A stretch of DNA of 64,000 bases from Apiosordaria backusii (lineage: Eukaryota > Ascomycota > Sordariomycetes > Sordariales > Lasiosphaeriaceae). The notes beneath the pieces were generated by a model that did not search any database, had not been told where the DNA came from, and was given only the letters and a program-made list of their open reading frames with translations. How positions within the stretch are numbered: position 1 is the stretch's first letter; every line of letters starts with the position of its first letter. Shown one piece after another: positions 33,415 through 45,220 of the stretch. The position numbers and the translations under genes were made by a program. The stretch is taken from positions 1 through 64,000 of the forward strand of contig JAUKTV010000018.1 in the NCBI GenBank assembly GCA_030549205.1. The letters run 5' to 3'.

Positions 33415-34321
33415 GTGGCTCATTTTGATCTCTTCGTCATTTTGTTGGAAAGAAATTGGCTGCTGCTTTTCTTATTGTATTTATTGCACGATGTTTGCTT
33501 GTCTGGAACCAGGGAGTTTGAAAGGTTGGGAACTGGAAGTCAAAATATGCTCTTGGTTATCGTTGAATACCGGTACCCTTACACCGGATACCCAGTTAGA
33601 TATGTTCATGGTCGTGAGTTTAACGAAGGGAAGGCAACAGGACGGCGGCGTTTTTTAAACGCTTTCAAAAACATCTGGCTTACAAGGGATTTGGTGTTTG
33701 CGAGATGGGTCTTACATTTTCGGGAAATTATTTTGTATTTATTTTCAGTCAAGGTTGTGCACAGTTGGCAGAGAGTCTTGAGATATATTGTGTTATAAGC
33801 TGCTAGTTTTATACACAGTCACTTCCCATCTATGGTGTGGTGTGGTGTCCTGTGTTGCCAGCCATCATTAATGTTTCTGTTCACATCTATGTAACTGCCA
33901 CAGCGAAACTCAGGCATAACACTGAATTTAGTATCCATATACATACAAATCATCTCTACATACACTACATACAATTCGTAACATTCACAACGGCCAAATC
34001 AGTTCAAGCTCAGTTCAGCTTCACCTAAACCAGCAGAGCCACAGCAAGGGGGACTCAAGCAACCAACACCAAATACAAACGCCAAATTCAAGATCAAAAA
34101 TGATTATATAAAACAGGCTAACATTCATCAAAACAAAATTCGCAAAAAATATCCCTGTCTCCCACTTATACTCAAGTGCAGGAGACAGACCGAAGGTAAA
34201 AACGCAAGAAAAAAAGCAATCAAGGTATCTAACCGCCTCCCCAGAGGTATCCCCCCCTTTTCCCATCCCCTGTGTTTCTCATCTCTTCATTCATCAGATA
34301 ATCAATACCTGGTTCAATCCT
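33415..34321. other. Tail-to-tail 3' UTR region, unassigned protein / chitin synthase
   Basis: About 0.9 kb, AT-rich, with 3' ends of both genes facing each other. Short open frames only; nothing recognised. Confidence 0.5.
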
Positions 34322-37300
34322 TTACACACCCCTAAACATCCTCACAATCAAGAACCACAAAGCTCCAATAAATTTGAACGCGCTCAACCCAGCCACACTC
34401 CACAGCACAACCTGCAGGTAAATGTTCGCCTTGTGAGCCTTGATCTCCTCCTCGGACCTCCCCGTGGTGTCCTCCACCACTCTGTCCAGACCGCCGGTGC
34501 TCAGCACCACCGCGACCAGCGCAAAGTTCATCAACATCCAGATCAGCACGACCACCGTTCTGACACCTCTGTAGTAGTCCATTTGCTTCTCCTCCAACTG
34601 GGCCGGTGTTGGGGCCTTGACTTCCTTGACAGCCTTGCGACCGAAGACTTGCATTTCCCTCTCGTACTGCGCGTTGAGATCACCCTCATCAGGCAAATCA
34701 GTCTTACCCTGGCCGTCCTTGGTGCTGACTGTAGGCAAAGCATCCGGCTTGTCGTCACCCTTGGTACCCCACGAAATATCGTGCGTGTTGCAAAAGGCGT
34801 ACACGTTCAAGACGTTGGTGTAGGTAGGAGACAGCAGCATATACTGAATCAGCGAGGTGAACATGTGCCAGGGGTCGAACATCATGAGCGACGCGATGAG
34901 CCAAAGACCGTAGGTTGACAGAACCGAGATAATCAACGTGTAGAAGACCTGATTCTTGAACAAGGAATCGATACTGAAGTTGTTGACTTTGAGATCCTGG
35001 ATGATGGCGTCGACGGCGATGTAAACGGCTGCGAACATGAGGTAGACGAAAATAATGGCCCAGAAAATAACCATGGCCATGTAATATCTCCCTGAACCAG
35101 CTGGCCTGTTACCCATCGACAAGACGAAGCAGGTCATGAGAGACACGCCGTACAGCCATAGGAACACCACACCCAAGATCTCACCAACTTTACCCAGCAG
35201 TTTTTCGTCTCCTAAACTTGTAGTCAGGATTTTGAAAACCAGGAAGAAGTTGCCAATAGCAAACCAGGCGAAGATCATGTTGATGGTGTTGAAGATGAAC
35301 TCGATAAAGAAGAAGAATTTGCGGAAGATGGAGTGATCGGACCGGAAGAACTGATGGAAGTGGACAATGGCGTAGATGGCAGCGAAGAAAGAACCGTTGA
35401 GCCAGCGACGACGCTGGAGAATCAACTCGGTGACCGTGTCTGGCACATCGGTCTCGCCCGTGGCGGACTTGACGTACTGCAGAATCCAGTGGCAGTTGCG
35501 CTTGGTGACAAGCTCGAAGCACAGAATACGATCTTCGGCGAGATACATATTGGCGGTGAAGATACCAGCGTCACCGCCGTGCAGCTTCTCGCCAGCGAAA
35601 TACTTCTCCAACGGCCCCTGACCGTTTTTGTCGTTTTGCAGCGCAACATACCGGTAGGCCGAGAAGGCACCGGGCAAGACAGAAATGAAACCAAAGGCTG
35701 ATTCCAGAGGCTTGTCCAAGATGTTACTCATCTTGTACTCGAAATTCTGCGTGGCAACTAGTGGGTTGATCAAGTTTTTTCCAGCGGACCCGAGCATGGC
35801 CTTGATTTCACCGCAAGCACCACCGCACATGGGCTCGAGGTCGAAGGCCTTCCAAAGCTGGTAAATCGAGCTGCCGCCGGGCTTGGTACCAGCGTCGATC
35901 AGCACGCAAATGTTGGGATCCAGGACCTTTCCAAATGCATCAAAGAACCAACGATGAGAGTTGATCTTCTTCTGATTCTTTTCCTTGAGGCAGAAGAGCA
36001 TCTGAACGGGCTGCTGCTTGGGGATAAGCTGCACAACGTCATTCTTGATGGCCATGCCGACTTGGGAGGTGTACTCGTAGATGTGCGCCGTGACGTCCTT
36101 ATTGTTAACTTGTTGCTTGGCAATACCCTCTTGGTACACACCCATACCGGCGAGCAGAGCTCTCGTCCGTGGGTTGATCTTGGCACGACCATCGCTGACG
36201 ACGCACACAACAATCTTCTTCCACGCATCCTTGCCCCAGGTTTTGCTCTCAGTCCGCTTGCACATGTACTCGACGTTCTTGAACACACCGATCATGGTTC
36301 GCGCAAACAGAATTTCGTCTTCGTTGTACATGGTGACCACAATAAACAGCTCGGTATGTCTGGGCTTGCTGAAAAGCTTTTGCCGGAGGGTGAAGTTCTC
36401 GTTGTAGAAATCGGATGGATCGCAGGTCGCAGCGGTATATCTCATGTGGGTGAACTCATCGCGCTCGCCGTGGGGAAGCTGGTTCAACAACTTTGGAGGA
36501 ATTGGACAATCGAGAACCAAGTTTCCGCGGTACAACAGGACCTGCTTCACCGTTTTCCACCTTTTGATCGCACTTTGGTTTTTTGGTGCTTGTTGTTTGT
36601 CGTGATAGGGGTCATTTTGCCCGACTTGCGAGTCGTTATGCGTTAACATTGGCCGCCTGTCGTCGTCGAAATATCCTCCCTGGCCCCCATCATACCCTTG
36701 ACCCTGCATGGGCGTGGGCTCGTACGGTTGGTTGTAGTAGGCATCGTGATGCGCCTCCGGGTTCACCCCATACCCCCCCAAGTTGTCTACGGATTGCTAT
36801 CCCGCCAGAGTCAGTCTTTCGCCTCCAGTGTCCACCCAAACCCAGAGATACTCACAGCAGTCTGCATTTGTAAGGAATCCCCAGGGCTGTATCTACCAGG
36901 ACCAGCACTGGGCATATCCAAATGGGAGTGTCCGTAAGGGGCGTCGTCAAGTTGATACCCAGATTGCAGAGGATGGGCAGGAGAAGGACTCCTGCGTGGG
37001 TTGCGCGTCTCCATGGGATGGCTCTCGTAATAATCGTCGTCTGTACACCCGGAAAGTTAGCCTTTGTTCTTCCCCTGAGTAAACTTCCCCCCTAGCGTAG
37101 GCCAGCTTTCCCACATATGCAGGCCAGCGTAGTACGGACCCTTTAGGTAGGTAGAATTAAGAATAAACCCAACTACTGCGCCGCGAGACCTGACACAGCT
37201 TCAACACGCACGCAGGGGTGAATGTTGAGCTGAGCTGAGTAGTAGCTATGTTGTAGAAAGCTGACTTGCACCGGGCGAGACAGAGGAAGACAAGAAACAA

Positions 37301-37639
37301 TGATGCGGCTCGGACTAAGGGCCTCGGGCCAGAAAGTAGGAATAAGGCACCAGAAGAACCGGCCACTTGGGCTTTGAAGGGGTAAAGAATGTGATGTGAT
37401 ACTGGGATCGGCAAAAAGTGTGGAGGAGTAAAAGATACAGATGGGGAAGGGGTCGGGGAGGAAGGGAAACCCAGAGGATTAAGGTCGGGCCTGCCCTGGT
37501 AAGCCGACCCACCACATCGAATTCAGGGTCTCATGAATATGGATCACGGGGAAATGTAAGACGAGAGGGGGGGTCAGGATGGCAGATGGGATGATAGTGA
37601 CAAAAAAGAATGCGACTTACTTAAACGATTATACGCCAT
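34322..37639 (-). CDS. chs-1: Class III chitin synthase
   Basis: A plasma-membrane GT2 glycosyltransferase that extends beta-1,4-GlcNAc chains from UDP-GlcNAc for hyphal walls. Exons (minus): 37621-37639, 36856-37040, 34322-36796, total 892 residues. The 19-nt first exon gives MAYNRL, then NDDYYESHPMETRNPRRSPSP, matching class III N-termini, which would be missed by starting in exon 3. The catalytic core has VVTMYNEDE, DAGTKPGG, GEKLHGGDAG, AEDRILCFE and the product-site QRRRW at 529-533, followed by several transmembrane helices (about 545-720), SWGTKGDDK, and two C-terminal helices. There is no myosin-like domain, excluding classes V and VII, and the short divergent N-terminus fits class III (Neurospora chs-1) rather than I or II. 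Intron 1 is 580 nt, long for this genome; intron 2 is 59 nt. Confidence 0.93.
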
Positions 37640-40133
37640 GTTTGCCAGTGTTGAGTCCCTTTCCGGGGGACTAGGACCGTATTTCCTTTTTGTCTACAAG
37701 CAAGCAAGTTGTAGATTTCTATGGGTTGGTATGTGTGGCGAGGGAAAAAAAGGAGGTGGATGTCGTTTGCTATCCCTCGGTTTCACAGGCGCGCTCTCTG
37801 GAATGTTGAACTTTCTTGCTTTCTCTTTGCTCCTTCTCTCCCTTGGGTTGGTCGCAACCTAGTGGTCACTATTGCTCGAGCCGTGGACGGAAAAAAGGCT
37901 GAAGTTCAGTTGGCCCCCGTTGTTCGAAGGTTGTCTTCTTTTCCCCTTCTGCGCGGCACCAAAACGCGGCACGAACACTCTCGCGGGCCGTCGTTCGTCT
38001 CGATTTCTTTCTGCCGGCGGGTGGTTGCGGTTCGGTGCGGTTGCGGATGCGCGCGCTCTGTCGCAGTGCTGCTTGGCCGGTGGTTCGAAGCGCTGCCTGG
38101 ATGATGCAGGACAGTATAGAATTTCTGCTGCCAAGCGAGCAGCAGTGTTTGGGTGCTTTGGGCTCTGTTGCAAAGAGTAGCAACGGGATCTCCTGGCGAG
38201 TGGAATTCTTCGAAAAAAAGGCGGGAGTCGCAGTTTCGTGAAGGCTCAAGCCTTAATGGACAGCTGACAGGGGTCTCGAGGGGCAACCGACTGGGGGAGG
38301 CTCAGCGAATGGACGCGAATTGAAGGGGCGTTTGCGTCCAGATGCCCGGCAGAGCCACAAGACTGCACTGAATGATAACTGGTGTTTCAGCGCCCAACTC
38401 GGGAAGGTGTGACGTCGGGACCTGGGCGGGAGTTGTTAGGGCGCCTGCTGATTGGGTCAAACGCACCGTTTAAGGGGGTTGAAATGGAGGGGTGGAAAGC
38501 CTGTTTCTGTTTCTCTTGGATTGCGGGGGGTTTTTCTATCTTGTCATTGCGACAATGCTACCTCGAGTATCTCAAAGATCAACATCGACTCACCTTGCAA
38601 TCAAAAATCGTTTGGTCGATGGGCGGAGCTGTTCTCCCTGTCAAAGGAGCAGGCTCCGCAGAACAAAGCTCGCACTGCCAGCCAGCCTCAGCTGGGCTGA
38701 GGGCCCAACAAACCATCAAGCAGCAATCCGAGAGCCGCTCGTTAGTTGCGACGGCTGTGCAGCGCGGCAACCACAGAAACCGCCGCCTCTTCCACAACCC
38801 CTGCTCAATCTGAAGATGTTGCCGTGCACCCGTTCCGCTTCCATTGCCGCTGCTGCACACCCCCAGAAGAAGTACATATCCAATTCGACGACTGGTCTTG
38901 GTTTGCTGCTCTGCGTTTGAGCTTCTGCAGTGCAACCATATGACCATTTGATATCCAACTTCAACCCCAACCCTCAGCCTGATTGATGACCTATCGATCA
39001 AGAATCTGCTTGTGATACAGCATCTTGTCTCCATTGACTTGATCACGAAGTTGCAGTCAGGTCGACAATCATCAGCTAGGCCAAACGAGACCAGACCAGA
39101 CCCCAGACCTCAGCTGGAACTTCCCATTCCTCTTCCCTTTCCCATCCTTTATCCATCCTCGTACATCATCACCCATCAGCAAGCAGGCCTCGACCCATCC
39201 CAACAGTGACCACCTTCTTTGACCTCTGACCCCCAAACCAACTTGACCGACAGCAGCCTGGCCCTCCAAATGGGCTAGGAAAATCCCGTGCTATTTTTAC
39301 TTTTTAACTTCCTCGCAAACTCTTTGACATTTGTGGAGAGCACACCGTCTGATTCCAACCCTCCAATTGGAACCAGTTCGTTTGCTTCTTGCATTGCTAG
39401 CAAAAAGTCAATTCAGTACACAGCATCCGTCGCTCGCCGCATTTCCATCACCAACCACTCAGCAGTTTTGACGAGGTACGTATATCCATGAAAGGTATAA
39501 GCCACGCAGTGCCACGAACACAGTGGCAATCCACACCCACATCATCACCAGCTCATGTACACTAAGTCCAATGGCTGATTTAGCTTATCTGTAACATCTC
39601 CATATGTTTAATAATACTGTACGTAAATTTTCTTGAAAGTTGGAATTCGACTACGTACACGCAACACACCCAGTATTTTAACCGCCAAGGAACGTGGTGT
39701 ATTCGTACGCTCACCACGTAAGCCTCTCTTCAACGAATCCTGATGGACAGGAACTTCTGGTTATGGTAAGTTAGCTTTGAGCGGCTCTCCGCTTCAGCTC
39801 CAATCCTCGGTGCTAATTTTGACTTCCCCGTGTTCAACAACTGCTTGGATGCATAGCACCATTCACACGGTGATCCCACCGGCTCGGATTCGGTACAACT
39901 TGCTCGCCTGGTTTCATATCTGTTCCCATAATTTCCCATCACATCCTCATCTGTGTAAAGCCATTTTTATTTTTTGTTGTCACAAATTTCATTCTGGGGG
40001 GTTTTTTTTTTTGCAGCGAGAGTGAGAAACAAAAAGCAATATTGAATTCCGTTTTGATAACCCCGTGCCTGCTCTACATACTATAACCTGGGGACATATT
40101 CTCCCGATAACCCAACCCTCGTCAATGAGGTCC
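37640..40133. promoter_or_regulatory. Chitin synthase upstream region
   Basis: 2.5 kb between the chitin synthase start and the 3' end of SLY1. It must contain the chitin synthase promoter and leader (GC-rich, repetitive short frames 37,860-38,300) and the SLY1 3' UTR. No gene is supported: open frames are short and mutually overlapping. No specific factor sites claimed. Confidence 0.4.
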
Positions 40134-42679
40134 TCAAGAAATCTCCTTCCCAAGCCTGTTCAACTCCTCAGTAATAAATTGCCCCGCATTAATGAGCTCG
40201 CTCGCCCCGTACAAAACCCTCCTCTTAACCCTATCACCTCCCGCCGCCCCTCTCGCAGCCCACTCCTGCAAGTTACCATACTCATCCATAGACCCACCGC
40301 CCACCATGAACACCAGCGCCTCGGAGAACCCTTGTCTCCGCTGTCCAAAGCTTGCCCCCATTCCGGGCGCTCCTCCTGGACCACCGGGCAGTCCACCTGG
40401 TGCTCCTCCTTGAGTAGCTGCTCGGACTGGTTGTGGCATCGTCCCTCTGGCATTCGCGCTCCGTGGGTCAAAGTAGAGGTAGTGTTCCGTCTTGGCGATG
40501 GCTGACGAGCTGGCGCTGGAAGGGTCCATGATGGACTCTGTGATCTTGGTGACTGTAAGATCACGGTCAACAGGTAAGAAGTTCTTAATGCCGCCGAGGA
40601 GGGAGGCAACGTTGGAGGAGAGGGCGTTGGTGGGCACGCCAGTCTCCTTGAGCCTATCCGTAAGACGGCTCGAGATAGCCGAGAAGCGGTTGAAGAGGTC
40701 TGACGAGCCGGACTGCTGGCCGGTCGACTGCTGGCTGCTAATGGTAGTGAGTTGCGTCATCTTGGTGGTTGCCCGAACTCTGCACTTGAGGTTAGAAAGC
40801 TTGCTGCATGTGAGGATGGGATTAGGAGACTCCTTACTGTCTGATATAGGCCAAACATGTTTTGTCACAGCCAGCACCCACCAAGGCCTCCTCAAATTGT
40901 TGCCATTCTGGTCGAGAAACGTCCTGCTCCGTGCTGAGAAACCAGATGATAAACAGACGAAGCTTGTCCGCTGGCTGACCCTTGTCGTCTGTCTTGATCA
41001 TTTCCAATATCTGGGCCTTGGTCTGCTTGGCCACCTCCTCTTCCAGCTGGAAGTAGTTGTCTAGCTTGCGGTTCTGGATTTCTTGCAGAATAGCGGCCAG
41101 AATGTTCATGTGCATATCCAAGGTGGCCTTGCGTTCTCGAAGCTCGGGAAGCAACGTGATGGCTGCCTTGAGATGTTGGGCGCTGGCACTGGTGTCGTTT
41201 TGCAGATCCTCGAAATCTGTGACACCAGTCTTTTTGGTAATGGCTTCTGCCTCCTCCTTGTACTTGGTGAGCTCGGCATCAATGTCTTCGGCCACCTGAG
41301 GAAATGGGAGGCAGGCATTCTTGGCCCAAAAAAAGTCATTGGCGGCCAAATCATAGCTTTTCTTGGTGGTGCCTTTGGCAGGGTTGTTAGAATCGACAGG
41401 TGTCTCGATAGTAATGCGGTTCAGCTCGGATCTGAAGACATCGAAACACAAGCTCTGGTAAGTCCAGGAATGAGACAACATCGGGATCAAGTCCACATTG
41501 CGATCAAGAATGATTAATACAGGTCTTGACGTGGGTGTTCCGGCCGCCGAGCCTGGTGTTCGTGACTGAGAAGAAAACAGGTTGTCTTTGGAGTTCAAGA
41601 CATGATCGCGAAGCTTGCGGTCTAATCTTTGAGCTATCACCTCGGCCGCAGCACCTTTTGGACAACGGATCTGTACACGCAAGGCAATTAGCATGCTTCC
41701 TCAAGCTTCGAATAGTAGTTGTGGCAGTGTGCCAGGGTATCAGAAGACCTACAACAGGGATCACGCCTAAAAGAACTGCAGTTAGCCAACCAGCTCAACG
41801 GCATCACAGCAGCATAAATGAAGCCATACCTAATGTTACCACGACACTGAACAACCCGCTCACAATGCGATCTACCACGCGGTCCAGCTCTTCGTCATTT
41901 GTCTTGGCACTGTTCAAGGCCCAGTATGTGTGTTGCTTTTGCATTCCCAAGCTGAACAGATCCGGTTCTGTGACAATGAAGTTGAGGTACTGGTCATAGA
42001 TTTGAGCAATCTGCTCCGAGGTTTCCGATACAGCTGCCTGCGCAGCGAAGTCTTCCAACAACGGGCGTGGGATTGAGGAGAGAAAGTTGACATAGACGGA
42101 GCTGTAGAGCCCATTCTTGAGGTCCTTCGTAATCGCTTCGAGGTTCGCGGGGGTGGGCTCGACGAGGTATATCGCTGGTACATCAGGAATTTTGGCTCTA
42201 TGGGCCGAGATATGCCTACACCGACCGTTAGCTACGGGTTCCCTTTAACATCTGCAATGGTCCATAACCCACATATGCATCGTCACCCCTAGTGACCGTA
42301 GGTCCGACACTTGAAGCACTGGACTAATGACATCGCGACCAAGGTCCTGAAGAAAACGTAGCTGTTAACACCTTTTCGAGGTCGTAAGCTTGCGGTACAG
42401 ACGTACGTCAAACACAAGGACTTTCCAAATTGGTGTTCCGTCCTTCAGTATAGGGGCCGAGGGCAAGCCATTGGCATTGGTATCGTCGCCTTCGCTCGGC
42501 TCGAGAGCTTCGTTTAGGTTGAGGATCTTTCTGATAGAGACTAGGTTACACAAAGAAGGTCAGACATGATGGTCAAGTCAGGCGCATACACAGCACACCA
42601 TAATCACAACAGAAACAGAAGAGGGATTGGGCATACGGATCTGCTTATCGCGAAGCGCATTTCCACGCGCCGCCGCCAT
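40134..42679 (-). CDS. sly1: Sly1, Sec1/Munc18-family protein of ER-Golgi traffic
   Basis: SM proteins clasp SNAREs; Sly1 binds Sed5/Ufe1-type syntaxins and drives ER-to-Golgi fusion at the cytosolic face. Exons (minus): 42637-42679, 42407-42540, 42273-42346, 41830-42215, 41753-41766, 40838-41670, 40134-40779, total 709 residues. The reading starts MAAARGNALRDKQI and passes through KVLVFDDLGRDVISPVL, GVTMHMHISAHRAKIPDVP and IYLVEPTPANLEAITKDL, all Sly1-type. The fifth exon is only 14 nt and supplies GVIPV before IRCPKGAAAEVIAQRLDR. Later come PVLIILDRNVDLIPMLSHSW (the SM core) and the C-terminal EALVFMVGGGSMDEYGNL. A Gly/Pro-rich insert (QGGAPGGLPGGPGGAPG) precedes that motif. All six introns (57-96 nt) have canonical ends and keep phase. 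Confidence 0.95.
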
Positions 42680-45220
42680 GATTGTAACCTCCAACTGGTT
42701 GCTATGGTGTCCCGAATTCTCAAGCTGTTGCTGTCACCCCTTTCCCGTATTTTATTGGCTTCGACCTCGAGTGCGAACGATTGGGACGGCGCAAGCTCCG
42801 GCTTCAAGCTGGTTTCGAGTTGTGGAATAGCCGACCTATGGTTGATAGTCACCGGGAATCCGCTGTGTTGTCCTCTTCAGGTTGAATCGTACTCGTAGTT
42901 CATTATTTTGCCAGGTTTACATGCTCAGGTGTCAGTGTCGGCGTCGGCCACATGCTCGAAGCTTGCCCCCACATGAATTTCATGGACACCTTTACGTCCA
43001 CTCCTGGACCTGGACCACTCCAGTGTCGTAAGCGGTACGGTACCTGCTGCAGCTACTCACTGACGGTCCGGCTAGGGAGCGGAAACAGTTGCCAGGCTTC
43101 TGCGGCCAGGTGCCGCATCAGTGAGACAGTGACCGAATGGGGGAGTTGACCCGATTTAGATTGGCTGATAGCCATCTTCGCCACATGCACGGACCAGCCG
43201 CCAGCCAGCCACGCCCAGCCCTTTAATGGCACCAGCAGCTGGCTTTGCGCGACGCAGAACCAACTTTTCTCTTTCAACGACGTCCCGTGGCTCTGTTCCC
43301 AAAATCTCTTCTCAACTCAAACGGAAATCCCCAACCATTTTCTTGACTGCCTTACTGGGCTTTGCGCGCTCAAGACACGGATTTTTCCCACTTACTCCTC
43401 AATTCCAGCCCACTTGTATAGGCAGTCCTAGGCCTTGACAGATTTGGAGCGTTTTTTAATTTCGGCGCCCGTCGATTCGCTCTCAATTCTTCATCGCGCT
43501 CCAGGCGCGTCGGCCTGTTTTTTAATCATTTGAAATTAGTCCAGCCCTGGGTTTTCTGTCTAGATATACGCGGAACATGTTGTAAGGCGCTGGGCTCGCT
43601 CTGCTAACGAGACGTACGTCGCCTGCAAAAAGGAGGTGGTGATGACGTGTCTCGGCCACACAACAACGCGGAAGGGATTTGTGTTGCAAACACTGGACAC
43701 AGAACACTCAGCTACAAAGGGTATGCATAAACTCATCCGTCCCCCCAAAAATCCTAAGACCTGAGCAAGCAGCTTGATGTTGTATCTCTTATCCGCCATG
43801 AAAGAAAACCTGGAAGTGCCTGTTCAATCACGCAGTCCGGATTTCGCAGCTGGCGATCTGCGGTGCGGACTTGAAGGACTGCGAAGAGCGACGGCAGCCA
43901 ACGTGGAGCGGTGGCTACGGGGGAGAGCCGCTATCTGACTGCAAGTAACACTTAAACTCCTGTCATGGGACAAGTGCAAAACACGCGATGGGAGAGCAAC
44001 CGCAACAGCAGAGAGCAGACGGGACAGCCATTGGCAATAATTTCAATGTCACAGTCACCGGCCCATCCATCCTGGTTAATTGTCCCATGCACAAATCCAG
44101 ATCTCTCTGGCTTGCAGAAGAGCAGAAGCACCTGACGGCGGGAGCTGCGGGGCATCCTGCGCTGCGCACACGGCCTTCTGGCTTCTGGGAGAGGGGCGCT
44201 TTCAGGGGGTCCCCGCCCAACCCAACCCACACACACCAGCTGCCCTACCTGAGGTGACGAGCAGCAGGATCTCCGGATGAAAGCCACTTCATGAGACTGG
44301 ACTGATGAATGATGGCCATCAGAAAATGGAAGGAATCTATTCTGCAAGGCGCTGTCTGAAATGCAGTTCTATCTCATCAGGATAGCTCAGTTTCAGCCGA
44401 AGGGACTGGGCGCAAATAGTCATCCGGCATCCCGAGATCAGTCATTCACCACCATCACAGCACTGGAGAGGCCAGTATCGACGTCGCGAGACCACAGACA
44501 CAGCCTTGTTCATCCCTCCCATCCATCCGGTTTCGAGAATCAACTTGTCGATCCTCGGTCGCGAATGCGATAAATTACTTTTGAACCAACACAGGCCCCG
44601 TCTCTGAGTCTCTCATGATACCGTGTTGCCGCTTGCTCTCGCTCTTCGTGGTTATCGCCATCTGCTGGCTGCTGGTGTGGTGTTGTTCTCTGGTGTTGCA
44701 GGTTGCTCTTTTGGGTTGGATGGTGGCTCTTTTGGCTTGGAGGATGGAGATGCGCTCCAGTCGTTGGCTGCTTTTGCTCAAGTCGCACAATGGCGCATCG
44801 TTTTTTGCCGGGATCTTGTTGGGTGCTGCAGGTTGACTGACGCTTTTCCCGCTTTAGACTCATCGGACTAGTCCGAATTCAGAAACGCCCCACCCACAAA
44901 CTCGCTGCATGCCCTTAACCGATTTGTGAACCCTCGCGTCAAAAGACCCGACTTAACGCAATCGCCATTCTTTTATCCGAGTGCCTCACTTCCATCATTC
45001 AGCTCCATCAGCTTTATCAACCCACCATTTTCAACTGCCGGTATCTTGACTGAAGCCGAGGAAGATTTTAAGTTGTTTTTCCGAGAGAAAACCGTGGTGC
45101 TGTCTACGGCCGTGTTTCTCAAGATTCGCTAAAACCTCCAGCTGCAAACACCGGTTTGTTGCATATAAGTCGAACAACTCACGTGATCCCCCTTTTCACC
45201 CTTGGGCCCGAAGGTGGACA
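42680..45220. promoter_or_regulatory. Divergent upstream region, SLY1 / PNUTS-like gene
   Basis: 2.5 kb between two divergent starts. GC-balanced, with scattered short open frames (a hydrophobic 73-codon one at 44,615-44,836 overlaps others in different frames and is not convincing). The last 300 bp before 45,221 are a C/A-rich leader. No RNA gene recognised. Confidence 0.4.

Noticed and set aside
44615..44871. Hydrophobic open frames (73 and 82 codons) before the PNUTS-like gene.
   Set aside because: Two frames overlap in the same DNA and both look hydrophobic because of CT/GT-rich sequence; they lie in a promoter region and have no family signal.
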